From: Odoribacter laneus YIT 12061
GTDB taxonomy: Bacteria; Bacteroidota; Bacteroidia; Bacteroidales; Marinifilaceae
Assembly: GCF_000243215.1 (NCBI RefSeq)
Contig: NZ_JH594596.1
Coordinates: 1,305,305 to 1,369,304 of the forward strand
DNA: 64,000 nt
Direction: 5' to 3'
In this document: positions 55,802 through 64,000 of the stretch, piece after piece
Position numbering within the stretch: position 1 is the first letter of the stretch
Layout of the letters: every line of letters starts with the position of its first letter
The notes under the pieces: model-generated
Told to the model about the DNA's origin: nothing
What the model saw: the letters and a program-made list of their open reading frames with translations, nothing else
Database searches by the model: none
Position numbers and translations under genes: made by a program

Positions 55802-56650
55802 CTAATTTTCTGTTAAGGTATGATAACGCACCAATCCTTCCATGGGAGAAATGACGATACGCCCTAAAGGCATATGGTATTTTTCAGCCACTTCAGCCAA
55901 TATATCCTGAAAATAATAAGCCACAGAACCGATACAATTAAACGAATAGGTTTCATAAGCCGGATAACGGCAAACCAATTTCTCAAAAAGCTGTTCAAAA
56001 GCGTTCCGAACGATACCCATCAAATAAGGATGAGCCGTCGGATCCGAAGTGATAAATTTACAAAAACCGGCACAAAACCGATTGGCCATAGGCTGGGTAT
56101 AAATCCGGTCGATCAGTTCATCCGCCGTATAACCGTATGTTTCCCGGAAACGGGATCCAACTTCATCCGGCATTTCCCCCCGTATATAATCGCATACCAA
56201 CTTCTTGCCGATATATCCTCCGCTCCCTTCATCTCCCAAAATAAACCCCAGAGAATCAATGTTATGAGTAATCCGATTCCCATCGTATAAACAACTGTTG
56301 GTCCCGGTACCCAGGATAGCAGCAAATCCGGCATTTCTTCCTAAAAGAGCCCGGGCCGCAGCCAGTAAATCCATAGCTATAAAAATCCGGGCATGCCGGA
56401 ATACTTTCGACAAAGCATTCCGCATAAAATCGTATTTATCCTCTGCACAACCCGCACCATAAAAGTGAACTTCCTCCACTTCGTCCCAGTCATAACCCGG
56501 AATTAAACTTTCCTTTAAGGAAGTAACCAGATATTTTTCCGTAATATAATAGGGATTATAACCCTCCGTAAAGAAAAAACGAGTATCCGTATGCCGACCT
56601 GTCACACACCAGTGAGTTTTAGTCGATCCTCCATCTGCTATCAGTATCAT
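55802..56650 (-). CDS. BadF/BadG-type amino-sugar kinase (GlcNAc/MurNAc kinase candidate)
   Basis: 282 residues of the ASKHA fold: ADGGSTKTHW (phosphate-1), GTGTNSCLYDG (phosphate-2) and GDEGSGGYIG. Members phosphorylate N-acetylglucosamine; the clostridial MurK and Tannerella MurK of this family also accept MurNAc. Presence of murQ in the same operon favours a role in forming MurNAc-6-phosphate or GlcNAc-6-phosphate in the cytoplasm. Starts 7 bp after the ceramidase-like gene. Confidence 0.83.
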   Translation of the reverse strand: MILIADGGSTKTHWCVTGRHTDTRFFFTEGYNPYYITEKYLVTSLKESLIPGYDWDEVEEVHFYGAGCAEDKYDFMRNALSKVFRHARIFIAMDLLAAARALLGRNAGFAAILGTGTNSCLYDGNRITHNIDSLGFILGDEGSGGYIGKKLVCDYIRGEMPDEVGSRFRETYGYTADELIDRIYTQPMANRFCAGFCKFITSDPTAHPYLMGIVRNAFEQLFEKLVCRYPAYETYSFNCIGSVAYYFQDILAEVAEKYHMPLGRIVISPMEGLVRYHTLTEN

Positions 56651-56657
56651 AATATTT

Positions 56658-58580
56658 TCAGCGATTATTGATTTTTATTTTCTCCACGATTATAGGGAGT
56701 ATGTTCTTGGGAAAACAAGCGGGTTGTCCATACCAAAAAAAGGACCCGTATCCTTCATAGTCTGCAGCCCGGATATGCGGATCAGTGGGCAGATAACTCG
56801 GCACATCGTTACAATAAGCAGCCACTGAAACGAGTTGATCAGGCCATATATTACGGATAGCTATACCGTATTCTGTCACCGCTTCCCGCGACAATCCGAC
56901 AAGTTTCCAGTTACCAATCCGGAGGGTTTGTACATATACCGGCATATTAACCGGCATGCAATTCTCCTCATACCGCTTTAACATTAAGTCTGCCCAGCGT
57001 ACATTTTTTTCGGCTTCTAAATTTCCAGCCTGACCGCTGTTTTCCTCTTTAAAGTTTTTTATTTTTTCTTTATCCCAAGCCTTTATCGGAATCAATACAG
57101 AATCCCAGCCCCAGGAAAGCTCTCCCCGAATCTCTACCAATTGTCCGGACAAAGCTTTTTGTACATCTGCCGCCAAAATCTCACCGGTTTTCCAATGATC
57201 CTCGTGCATCGGATTAATATCCCCTGCACAGCCCTGAATAAACAAAGCATTCTTTATTCCCGCAGCTTCTACAAGCTGACGGGCTACTCCCGGAAAATTC
57301 GGGCTGATCCGGAAGCCTTCCGCTCCTGCATTGCGAAAAACCGCATGACAACCTGTGAGAAACAAAACATTTTTCTCTCCATTTTTGGAGTCTACGGTCT
57401 CCAATACATCCAGAGTCGAATCGTATAATGCCTCCTCTCCGGAAAGACTCCGATTCCCTCCGATAGAGGTATGCGTACGGGCAAAATAAAGGCGAACTTC
57501 CCGCCTGTTTTTCAAAGCTTCAACAGCCGCTTTCACCAATCCCGGTTTTACCACTCCATGCAGATAAAGGGTATCCGGTAGTTGGTTGTGTTCCGCCCAA
57601 GTATACCATCCTTGAGAAACCGGAGCAAAATGTGTATGGGAAGCATTTACTAAAATAGCTTCAGCCGGTATACCTGTGCGGGCTTCGATTTCTGCCTTTA
57701 CTTCTGTAATCATAGAAATATCAAACCCACACAAATCCGCTGTTATCACCAGTACAGTCTTTTTTCCAGAGGTTAAAGCCAATGCCCGGGCTGTCAATCC
57801 CCCTTCCGTACTGTGAACGGCCTTGTAGAGTTTTCCCTCTTTTCCGACAGCAAAAAGCCGGTTCGCAGCCACAGCAATCTGGTAAACCGGTTCCTTCCAG
57901 TTTATCCCATTCTGATACCCGATTTTTAACCAGGGAGTATACGTTTCTCCCCAAGGATGTTGCCATAAAATCTGATTGGCCGTAAGAGCATACAGACGAT
58001 CTTGTGCTACCGCCAAACCCAGCACTTGCTCCGCTTTTCCTATTTTTCGCCAACCGATATGATCGCGGTCCGGAACCCCTTCCCACATCTCGTCTTTATC
58101 TGTTGCCAAATAGAGTTTTCCATTTCCGGAAGTGAATCCTCTCGCGGTATGCACCGTCTCCATCTCCTTCCACTTCCTACCGGAAACCGCCTTTACCCAC
58201 AATCGATTTTTACTGTCTATGGCATATATTTTATTGCGGCAAACTGTTATAAAACAAAAATCCGTATTTTTTTCCAACGTTTTCCATTCCAACCGTCCTT
58301 TCTCCCATCGTCCCCGACGTAATTCCCCCTCAGCTGTCAAAGCATATAAGCCTTTTTCCTCTCCCGCCAATCCTTTTACACCAGGGATTTCTCCGCTCTC
58401 TTCCCATTTTAGCGTAAAACGACCCTCTCCCGGATAACCGTATCCGGCTAAGGAAAGCGAAAACACAGAAGAATCAGGTTCTATACTTACCCGGGCAGTA
58501 CCGGCTAGGTATCCGTCAGCCCAGCATTTATACTGTAATAAAAGCAAAACGAATCCGCAAATAAATATTTTATATCTCAT
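56658..58580 (-). CDS. ceramidase-fold protein with inserted five-repeat propeller (copy 2)
   Basis: 640 residues, signal peptide at 1-21. The neutral-ceramidase N-terminal domain (Pfam PF04734 type) opens at ARVSIEPD...LAGYGYPG (29-51), is interrupted by five repeats of the form LYA-x(6)-LW at about 78, 118, 155, 196 and 241, and resumes at ARALALTSG (264) with NASHTHFAP (312-320) and TGCHAVFR. The ceramidase nucleophile motif GDVSPN reads GDINPM here (453-458), with Asn for the catalytic Ser. It may therefore have another hydrolytic role, possibly on a glycan. Tandem paralogue lies 22 bp upstream. Confidence 0.8.
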   Translation of the reverse strand: MRYKIFICGFVLLLLQYKCWADGYLAGTARVSIEPDSSVFSLSLAGYGYPGEGRFTLKWEESGEIPGVKGLAGEEKGLYALTAEGELRRGRWEKGRLEWKTLEKNTDFCFITVCRNKIYAIDSKNRLWVKAVSGRKWKEMETVHTARGFTSGNGKLYLATDKDEMWEGVPDRDHIGWRKIGKAEQVLGLAVAQDRLYALTANQILWQHPWGETYTPWLKIGYQNGINWKEPVYQIAVAANRLFAVGKEGKLYKAVHSTEGGLTARALALTSGKKTVLVITADLCGFDISMITEVKAEIEARTGIPAEAILVNASHTHFAPVSQGWYTWAEHNQLPDTLYLHGVVKPGLVKAAVEALKNRREVRLYFARTHTSIGGNRSLSGEEALYDSTLDVLETVDSKNGEKNVLFLTGCHAVFRNAGAEGFRISPNFPGVARQLVEAAGIKNALFIQGCAGDINPMHEDHWKTGEILAADVQKALSGQLVEIRGELSWGWDSVLIPIKAWDKEKIKNFKEENSGQAGNLEAEKNVRWADLMLKRYEENCMPVNMPVYVQTLRIGNWKLVGLSREAVTEYGIAIRNIWPDQLVSVAAYCNDVPSYLPTDPHIRAADYEGYGSFFWYGQPACFPKNILPIIVEKIKINNR

Positions 58581-58602
58581 CGTATCCCGATTTTAATGAC
58601 TT

Positions 58603-60525
58603 TTAAAATTTTTCTTTCACTTTTTTTATGACCACATCGAAAACATTTTCCGGAAAAAGACAAGGCTGTGCATTCCAGAAAAAAGAATTATATCCCTCAT
58701 AAGTACCCGCTTTAATATGCTCTGCATTGGGTAAATAACTGGGTACATCGTTGCAATATCCCAAAACAGAGATATATTTGTCCGGCTGTAAGGCCTTTAT
58801 CGCTATTCCATACTGGGTAACGGCCTCCCGGGAAAGCCCTACTAACCGCCAATTCCCGATGTTGATAATTTGTATGTAAACAGGCATGTATTGCGGCACA
58901 GTACCAGCTGCATAATGTGAAAGCATCATATCTGCCCAACGCACGTTTTTCTCGGCTTCCACATCTCCCTCCTGTCCCCTGTTTTCTTCCCGGAATTGCC
59001 GGATCCGATCTTCACTCCATACCCGGGCCGGTAACAAAACAGAATCCATTTCATACGTAATTTTTCCCCTCAAGGGAATACCTTCTTTTTCTATAATCCG
59101 CAGCACCTCATCTCCCAATACCACTCCCGTTTCCACCGGGTCCCAAGCCCGGGGATTAATATCTCCGGCACATCCCTGTAAAAACAATGCCATGTCCGCC
59201 CCGGACTTCTCTTCTATGCGGCTTCGGGCGTAACCGGGAAAATTCGGACTAATGGTATACCCCGAACGCCCTTCGTTCCGGAACACAGGATGGCAACCCG
59301 TCAGAAATATAAATCCCTTGTGATTTTTCGCCTGAATCTGAATGACATCCAAAGCTGAATCATATAAGGCATCCGCTCCGGAAAGACTGCGGTTCGCTCC
59401 AATAGCTGTCGTTCCACGTCCGAAAGTCAGCTTTGATTTCTCCAGGCGGTCCAAAGCCTGCTCAATCGCTTCTATCATTCCTTTTTTTACAAATTCATTT
59501 AAATATAAACTGTCCGGCAATTGCTGGTGTTCTCCCCAAGTGGGAAAAGCTTGTGCCACCGGAGCAAAATGAGAATGAGAAGCATTGATCAATATCGCCT
59601 CGGCCGGAATCCCTCTTTTTCGGGTAATTTCTCTCTTTACGGCCGCTCCCAGAGAATAATCAAATCCCGTTAAATCAACCCCTACAATAACGGCTGTTTC
59701 TTTGCCGGATTTTATAGCTACTGCGCTGGCAGAAAGGGCATGTAAACTGCTGTGTTCAGCAATATACACCACTTCCTCCTCCGATAATCCGTACAACCGT
59801 CCCCCTGTTACGGCAATCTTCTTCATACGAACGGCACAGGTAGAACCGTTTAACCAGGCTATTTTCAGCCAAGGCTTGTCTGCTCCCAAATACCTCTGCC
59901 ACAGCAATCCGTCTGCTGTTAAGGCATACAACCTCTCTCCGTAAGCCGCCAAAGAGATAATAGAACCAGCCTCCCCAACTCTCTTCCAGCGAAGTTGCCT
60001 ATTTTCCCACCTTCCTTCCCATAAACCCTTCCCTTCCACTACTGCATAAAAACATTCACCAAGGGTGGTTAAAGCCTGAATTCCCGGGAAAGTACCCACT
60101 TTTTTCCAAGCTCCCGGAAAATTTTCCGGTTTCCCTTTCCAGATATTCCCGGTTTTATCACATGCATACAAATCTTTCCCCAAGCCCGCCAACAGGCAAA
60201 GAGAATCGGAAGGAGCACCGATAACTTTCCACTCTCCTTTCTGATCGCTGATTTCTCGTTTTAATAAACGGCCGTTTCTATTCAGGGCATAGAGACAACC
60301 GGCATAACCGGTCATCTCTGTAACATCCACTCCCATGCCCTTTTTCACCCATTCCAATGTAAACCGGCCTTCACGCGGATAACCATATCCGGCTAAAGGC
60401 AATGAAATCAAGGAACAATCGGGCTCTATACTCACCCGGGCAAAACCCACTTCATATTCCGATTGAGCATTTGCCACAAACGAGCATCCCCAAAATAACA
60501 CTCCCAACATAAAACTCCGTTTCAT
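58603..60525 (-). CDS. ceramidase-fold protein with inserted five-repeat propeller (copy 1)
   Basis: 640 residues, signal peptide ending near VANAQ. Same architecture as its downstream tandem copy: split ceramidase-type domain (ARVSIEPD...LAGYGYPR; NASHSHFAP; TGCHPVFR) around five propeller-like repeats (CLYALNRNG, DLYACDKTG, CFYAVVEG, RLYALTADG, RLYGLSEEE). GCAGDINPR also has Asn in place of the nucleophilic Ser of characterised ceramidases. C-terminal RWADMML...GLSREAVTQYGIAI matches the sister closely. Exported, substrate unknown. It starts 116 bp after the GH20 gene. Confidence 0.8.
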   Translation of the reverse strand: MKRSFMLGVLFWGCSFVANAQSEYEVGFARVSIEPDCSLISLPLAGYGYPREGRFTLEWVKKGMGVDVTEMTGYAGCLYALNRNGRLLKREISDQKGEWKVIGAPSDSLCLLAGLGKDLYACDKTGNIWKGKPENFPGAWKKVGTFPGIQALTTLGECFYAVVEGKGLWEGRWENRQLRWKRVGEAGSIISLAAYGERLYALTADGLLWQRYLGADKPWLKIAWLNGSTCAVRMKKIAVTGGRLYGLSEEEVVYIAEHSSLHALSASAVAIKSGKETAVIVGVDLTGFDYSLGAAVKREITRKRGIPAEAILINASHSHFAPVAQAFPTWGEHQQLPDSLYLNEFVKKGMIEAIEQALDRLEKSKLTFGRGTTAIGANRSLSGADALYDSALDVIQIQAKNHKGFIFLTGCHPVFRNEGRSGYTISPNFPGYARSRIEEKSGADMALFLQGCAGDINPRAWDPVETGVVLGDEVLRIIEKEGIPLRGKITYEMDSVLLPARVWSEDRIRQFREENRGQEGDVEAEKNVRWADMMLSHYAAGTVPQYMPVYIQIINIGNWRLVGLSREAVTQYGIAIKALQPDKYISVLGYCNDVPSYLPNAEHIKAGTYEGYNSFFWNAQPCLFPENVFDVVIKKVKEKF

Positions 60526-60641
60526 ACGTTCTTATTTTATTTTTTATCCTCGCAGAAGAACAGCATACTCCCAACCGATACGCTTCATTCCCCTGCTTTT
60601 TTCGTTTTTAAAGTCTGTTTTTTAACTTTACAAGCGGTTCC

Positions 60642-62540
60642 CTATTTCGATTTCTGATGAATAAAAATAGTCGTAGCAGTAGTACTTCTCTTTCCGGAAG
60701 GAGCTACCGTTATAGCTTTCAGTTCGCGCTTTTGTCCCTCCGGAACAATGATCCGGAAAGGCTTCTCATACAGATAATCCGTCTCCCGGGCAGGCTGTCC
60801 TTCGAAATTGTAATAAATCTTTCCTCCTTCCACCGGAACTTTCAGACTAACAGTAAATTCAGCCCCGTAAAGAGTATCCCGTTCCATCCCGATCGGTTCC
60901 GGTACCCGGTAAATAATTCCGGTAGTGTCCAGCCAGGCCAAATGTACCGGCAAACGTTCTTCTTTAAAATTTTTCAAATCTTTTACTTCCGGAACAGACC
61001 AGGCAATCTCCGACAAGGCCATTAAGCGGGGGAACAACATATACTCTGCCTTCCGGTAGGTATCTATATGTTCGGTCCACAAGGGAGCTTCTACCCCAAT
61101 GATATAGGGACGATGTTCGGGAGCCAATTGTTCGGGAACCGGCTCATACACATACACTCTTTCTGTCGGGTTATATCCCCAACCAATGGCTAATGGTTCC
61201 TGTGCCCGATCTCCCTGAATATAATCGAAATAAAGAAATGCGTTCGGAGCCATAATGACATCGTGATGCTGACGGGCCGCTTTAATTCCTTCACTCGTAT
61301 CTCTCCAATTCATAACCGTAGCTCTCGGAGCCAATCCCCCTTCCAAGATCTCGTCCCAGCCGATAATCTCACGCCCTTTTTCATTGACGAATTTCTCTAT
61401 CCGCTTTACAAAATAGCTCTGTAATTCAAATTCGTCTTTTAAACCTTCCTCTTTTATCCGTTTTTGGCAATACGCACATTTTTTCCATCTTTCTTTGGGA
61501 CATTCATCTCCACCGATATGAATATACTTTCCCGGAAATAATTCCATCACTTCCGTCAATACGTCTTCTAAAAAACGGAAAGTTTCCTCTTTGCCGGCAC
61601 AATAGACATCCTCATATATTCCCCACCATTCTGCCACCCGGAAAGGTCCCGGCTGATCCCCGCAGGCCAAATGCGGATAAGAAGCCAACGCAGCCAGCGA
61701 ATGCCCCGGCAACTCGATTTCCGGAATAATAGCTACATGCCGAGCCTGGGCATAGGCTACAATATCTTTCACTTCTTCCTGAGTATAATATCCTCCGTAA
61801 GGAATACCGTCCCCACCTGTCATTTCCTCATCATAATTACTGACGCAGGTCTGAGCCCTGTATGCTCCTACTTCCATCAGTTTCGGATATTTCTTTATCT
61901 CGATCCGCCATCCATGATCTTCCGTCAGATGCCAATGGTAAACATTCAGTTTGTATTTGGCCAGCAAATCAATCTGTCTTTTGATAAATTCTACCGGAAA
62001 AATATGATATCCGACCTCTTGCATAATACCCCGGTAAACGAAACGAGGAGCATCGTCTATCTCAGCACAAGGTATTTGCATTTTTCCCTTTCCGGAAGCT
62101 ACAGAACACATTTGCATCAGAGATTGCAAACCGTAAAAACCCCCTGCTTCCTTCCCCCGTATTTCTATACGGGAAGGAGTTACCAGAAGATGGTAAGCTT
62201 CTGCCCCCATCTCCTGGGTTCCGGAAGATTGAAAACAAATTGTCTCTTGGTATTTCTTTTTGGCACGGTCTGTAACAGGCAGATCCAAACCGAAATTCCG
62301 GCATAAATATTCCTGGAATAAACGGGCGTTAGCTAAATCCGCTTCCGTTTCATACAAAATAGCCGCCTTTTTTACATTCGTAATCTGAAAATATCCCGAA
62401 TGAACCTTCACGGACAAAGGTGCCGGAATAATTCCCAAGTTCCGGTCAGACACTTCCGCAACTGCCCCTAAAGGCATATATCCTGCAATCAAACCGAATA
62501 AAATGATTTTCCGTATACTAGTAAAACAAATTTTTCCCAT
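60642..62540 (-). CDS. GH20 beta-N-acetylhexosaminidase
   Basis: 632 residues from ATG at 62540 (MGKICFTSIRK), which avoids overlap with murQ, has AAAGAAAAG upstream and starts a signal peptide; ATG at 62558 is an alternative that overlaps murQ. A GH20b-type N-terminal domain (about 35-150) precedes the barrel; HIGGDECP holds the Asp-Glu pair of substrate-assisted catalysis. It removes terminal beta-GlcNAc or GalNAc from glycans in the periplasm or at the surface. A C-terminal beta domain (about 545-632) completes the protein. Confidence 0.95.
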   Translation of the reverse strand: MGKICFTSIRKIILFGLIAGYMPLGAVAEVSDRNLGIIPAPLSVKVHSGYFQITNVKKAAILYETEADLANARLFQEYLCRNFGLDLPVTDRAKKKYQETICFQSSGTQEMGAEAYHLLVTPSRIEIRGKEAGGFYGLQSLMQMCSVASGKGKMQIPCAEIDDAPRFVYRGIMQEVGYHIFPVEFIKRQIDLLAKYKLNVYHWHLTEDHGWRIEIKKYPKLMEVGAYRAQTCVSNYDEEMTGGDGIPYGGYYTQEEVKDIVAYAQARHVAIIPEIELPGHSLAALASYPHLACGDQPGPFRVAEWWGIYEDVYCAGKEETFRFLEDVLTEVMELFPGKYIHIGGDECPKERWKKCAYCQKRIKEEGLKDEFELQSYFVKRIEKFVNEKGREIIGWDEILEGGLAPRATVMNWRDTSEGIKAARQHHDVIMAPNAFLYFDYIQGDRAQEPLAIGWGYNPTERVYVYEPVPEQLAPEHRPYIIGVEAPLWTEHIDTYRKAEYMLFPRLMALSEIAWSVPEVKDLKNFKEERLPVHLAWLDTTGIIYRVPEPIGMERDTLYGAEFTVSLKVPVEGGKIYYNFEGQPARETDYLYEKPFRIIVPEGQKRELKAITVAPSGKRSTTATTIFIHQKSK

Positions 62541-62550
62541 ACTTTTCTTT

Positions 62551-63372
62551 TTATACATTTTTACCGGACCGAATAAAGTCCATGGCTTTTTGCACATTCC
62601 CACACTTTAAGATAAGCGATTTTGCTTCCTCGTAATCCGTCAATCCCATTTCCACCATCAGCGTTTTAGTTGAACGATCTACCAGTTTATTATTAGTCAG
62701 CCGGGCATTTACCATTCGGTTGCCTTTTACCCTCCCCAGCCGGACCATTACAGTCGTACTGATCATATCGAACAACATTTTCTGTACTGTACCACATTTC
62801 ATACGGGTACTGCCTGTTATAAATTCCGGTCCCGTAATGACTTCTACCGGATAATCCGAATACGTTGAAATAGGAGAATCGGGATTTCCCACGATAGACC
62901 CGCAAGGAATGGAATGTTCCCGGCACTTTTTCAACGTTTCCAGTACATAAGGAGTTGTTCCGCTGGCCGAAATTCCGACGACAATATCTGCCGACGAAAT
63001 TTTTGCCTCCTGTAAAGTTTCCCATCCCTCTTCCACATCGTCTTCTTTTTCTTCCAAAGCTTCCACCAAGTGTTCCACCCCACCGGCCAGAACCACATTT
63101 ACAATACCTTTCTCTATTCCATAGGTATTGGGCAATTCTATGGCATCCAGGACTGAAAGCCGGCCTCCGCTTCCACATCCCAGATAAAACATCCGGCCTC
63201 CGTTTTTCAGCTGTTTTTCGACAGCCGTAATCAAGGCAGCAATATCCGGCAATACTTTTTGTATAGCCAAAGCCACCAGCTGATCTTCCCGGTTGATATC
63301 CCGGATTAATTCCTCTACCGATTTTTTCTCCAAATCCTTGTATTTAGAGGGTTGTTCTGTCAATCTTTCCAT
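62551..63372 (-). CDS. murQ: N-acetylmuramic acid 6-phosphate etherase
   Basis: 273 residues with one SIS domain. YLGCGSGGRLSVLDAIELPNT keeps the active-site Glu of the usual GAGTSGRLGVLDAAE motif although neighbouring residues differ; EEKEDDVEEG and GPEFITGSTRMKCGT are also typical. MurQ splits lactate from MurNAc-6-phosphate to give GlcNAc-6-phosphate in the cytoplasm. It lies between GH89 and GH20 genes (51 and 10 bp gaps), an unusual place that links cell-wall or amino-sugar recycling with secreted glycosidases. Confidence 0.9.
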   Translation of the reverse strand: MERLTEQPSKYKDLEKKSVEELIRDINREDQLVALAIQKVLPDIAALITAVEKQLKNGGRMFYLGCGSGGRLSVLDAIELPNTYGIEKGIVNVVLAGGVEHLVEALEEKEDDVEEGWETLQEAKISSADIVVGISASGTTPYVLETLKKCREHSIPCGSIVGNPDSPISTYSDYPVEVITGPEFITGSTRMKCGTVQKMLFDMISTTVMVRLGRVKGNRMVNARLTNNKLVDRSTKTLMVEMGLTDYEEAKSLILKCGNVQKAMDFIRSGKNV

Positions 63373-63423
63373 GATTTATTTTTTTGTGTTAGTGTGTTAA
63401 TATTATTTTGATTGAATTCACTC

Positions 63424-64000
63424 TTAAAAATTTACGTCATAAACTTGCTGTAATTTTTTTATGTATTTACCGAACATTCTCTCGGAAACGACCACCGGAT
63501 CTCCCTGAGGAACTGCCGGATATTTTTCCTGTCCGTTTACCCATTCCCACTCCCAGCTTCTTACCCTGTCGTCGCTTGCAGTATGATCGTATTTCCGGCC
63601 TGTTTTTATGCAATCGTATACTTCATCGATAAACAATTGCCAACGTCCTTTGTAAAATCCCTTAAACAAACCCGACCACTGTTTACTGGCATAGTCGTGG
63701 AGGACAGCATCCTTTCCTCCCCACAATGTAATCTGATCCCGGGCATTTTTTTCATACAATTGTTTTTCCGAGGCTGTCTTTCCCCAACTCCTGGCATCTT
63801 CTAACCATTTCCCTAAAAGAAAAGCCTCATGAGTACCCATCAACTCGTCCATATCGTCTATTAATTCCATAAATTCCCGACTATTCCGCGTAAATGCAGG
63901 TAAATCTTTTGTCCGGTAGTCTTCTCCGAATTTTTGCTGGATAATCGTAGCATAGTTGGCCAGAACTTGTTTCCCAACCAAAATCAAATCATAGCGATAA
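63424..64000 (-). CDS. GH89 alpha-N-acetylglucosaminidase, C-terminal part
   Basis: The frame is open to the right edge, so only the last ~192 residues are visible. They match the NAGLU C-terminal helical domain: YDLILVGKQVLANYA, SREFMELIDDMDELMGTHEAFLLGKWLEDAR, ITLWGG and ASKQWSGLFKGFYKGRWQLF. GH89 enzymes remove terminal alpha-GlcNAc, for example from heparan sulfate or gastric mucin. The catalytic residues lie outside the window. It is the most upstream gene of the operon seen here. Confidence 0.9.
   Translation of the reverse strand, partial: YRYDLILVGKQVLANYATIIQQKFGEDYRTKDLPAFTRNSREFMELIDDMDELMGTHEAFLLGKWLEDARSWGKTASEKQLYEKNARDQITLWGGKDAVLHDYASKQWSGLFKGFYKGRWQLFIDEVYDCIKTGRKYDHTASDDRVRSWEWEWVNGQEKYPAVPQGDPVVVSERMFGKYIKKLQQVYDVNF

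Overview
The window comes from a gut-type member of the Bacteroidales, possibly Odoribacter-like (the genus is a guess). The evidence is a type V (FimA/Mfa1) fimbrial operon of lipoprotein subunits, many lipobox lipoproteins, large sets of secreted glycosidases, and promoters of the Bacteroidetes form TTTG-N(19-21)-TAnnTTTG.

Layout. (1) 1-3432: two minus-strand GH127-type beta-L-arabinofuranosidase genes, the first cut by the left edge. (2) 3433-5126: an Mpi-like serine recombinase in otherwise nearly empty DNA with palindromes on both sides. (3) 5127-19313: a ten-gene minus-strand fimbrial operon: DUF3575, DUF3868/OmpA, Mfa1-like stalk, Mfa2/FimB anchor and six further fimbrillin-fold lipoproteins, the distal four carrying added C-terminal modules. 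(4) 19314-20299: almost 1 kb without a large gene but full of structure: a consensus promoter pointing away from the fimbriae, a short terminator-ended transcript, two inverted-repeat pairs and degenerate tandem repeats. (5) 20300-23284: S41 protease, phosphodiesterase, endonuclease IV. (6) 23750-28142: prfC, thioesterase, receiver protein, uvrB. (7) 28405-30821: an orphan lipoprotein, two tRNA-Gly genes preceded by three tandem 97-bp units that each hold exactly the 5' half of tRNA-Gly(GCC), and an Hsp20. (8) 31128-37555: gamma carbonic anhydrase, rpe, FtsE-like ATPase, LysM/ligand-binding protein, PASTA protein, RluD-type synthase. (9) 37577-49436: RND efflux operon with a palindrome over its promoter, CorA, a secreted nuclease/phosphatase-fold protein, an AhpD-like protein, RseP, Dxr, M23 peptidase. 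(10) 49768-64000: a co-directional glycan-degradation operon: GH89 (cut by the right edge), MurQ, GH20, two ceramidase-like paralogues, a BadF-type sugar kinase, two GH43, an unrecognised 678-residue protein and GH2.

How they work together. The fimbrial cluster should make surface adhesins. Its neighbouring invertase and the structured DNA upstream suggest ON/OFF control, but no invertible segment is proven. The right-hand operon combines exo-acting glycosidases for GlcNAc-rich glycans with a kinase and etherase able to bring amino sugars into GlcNAc-6-phosphate metabolism; no SusC/SusD pair lies in the window.

The most unusual items are the tRNA-Gly half-repeat array, the ceramidase-like pair with an inserted five-repeat propeller and an Asn in place of the catalytic Ser, and the structured DNA upstream of the fimbrial operon.
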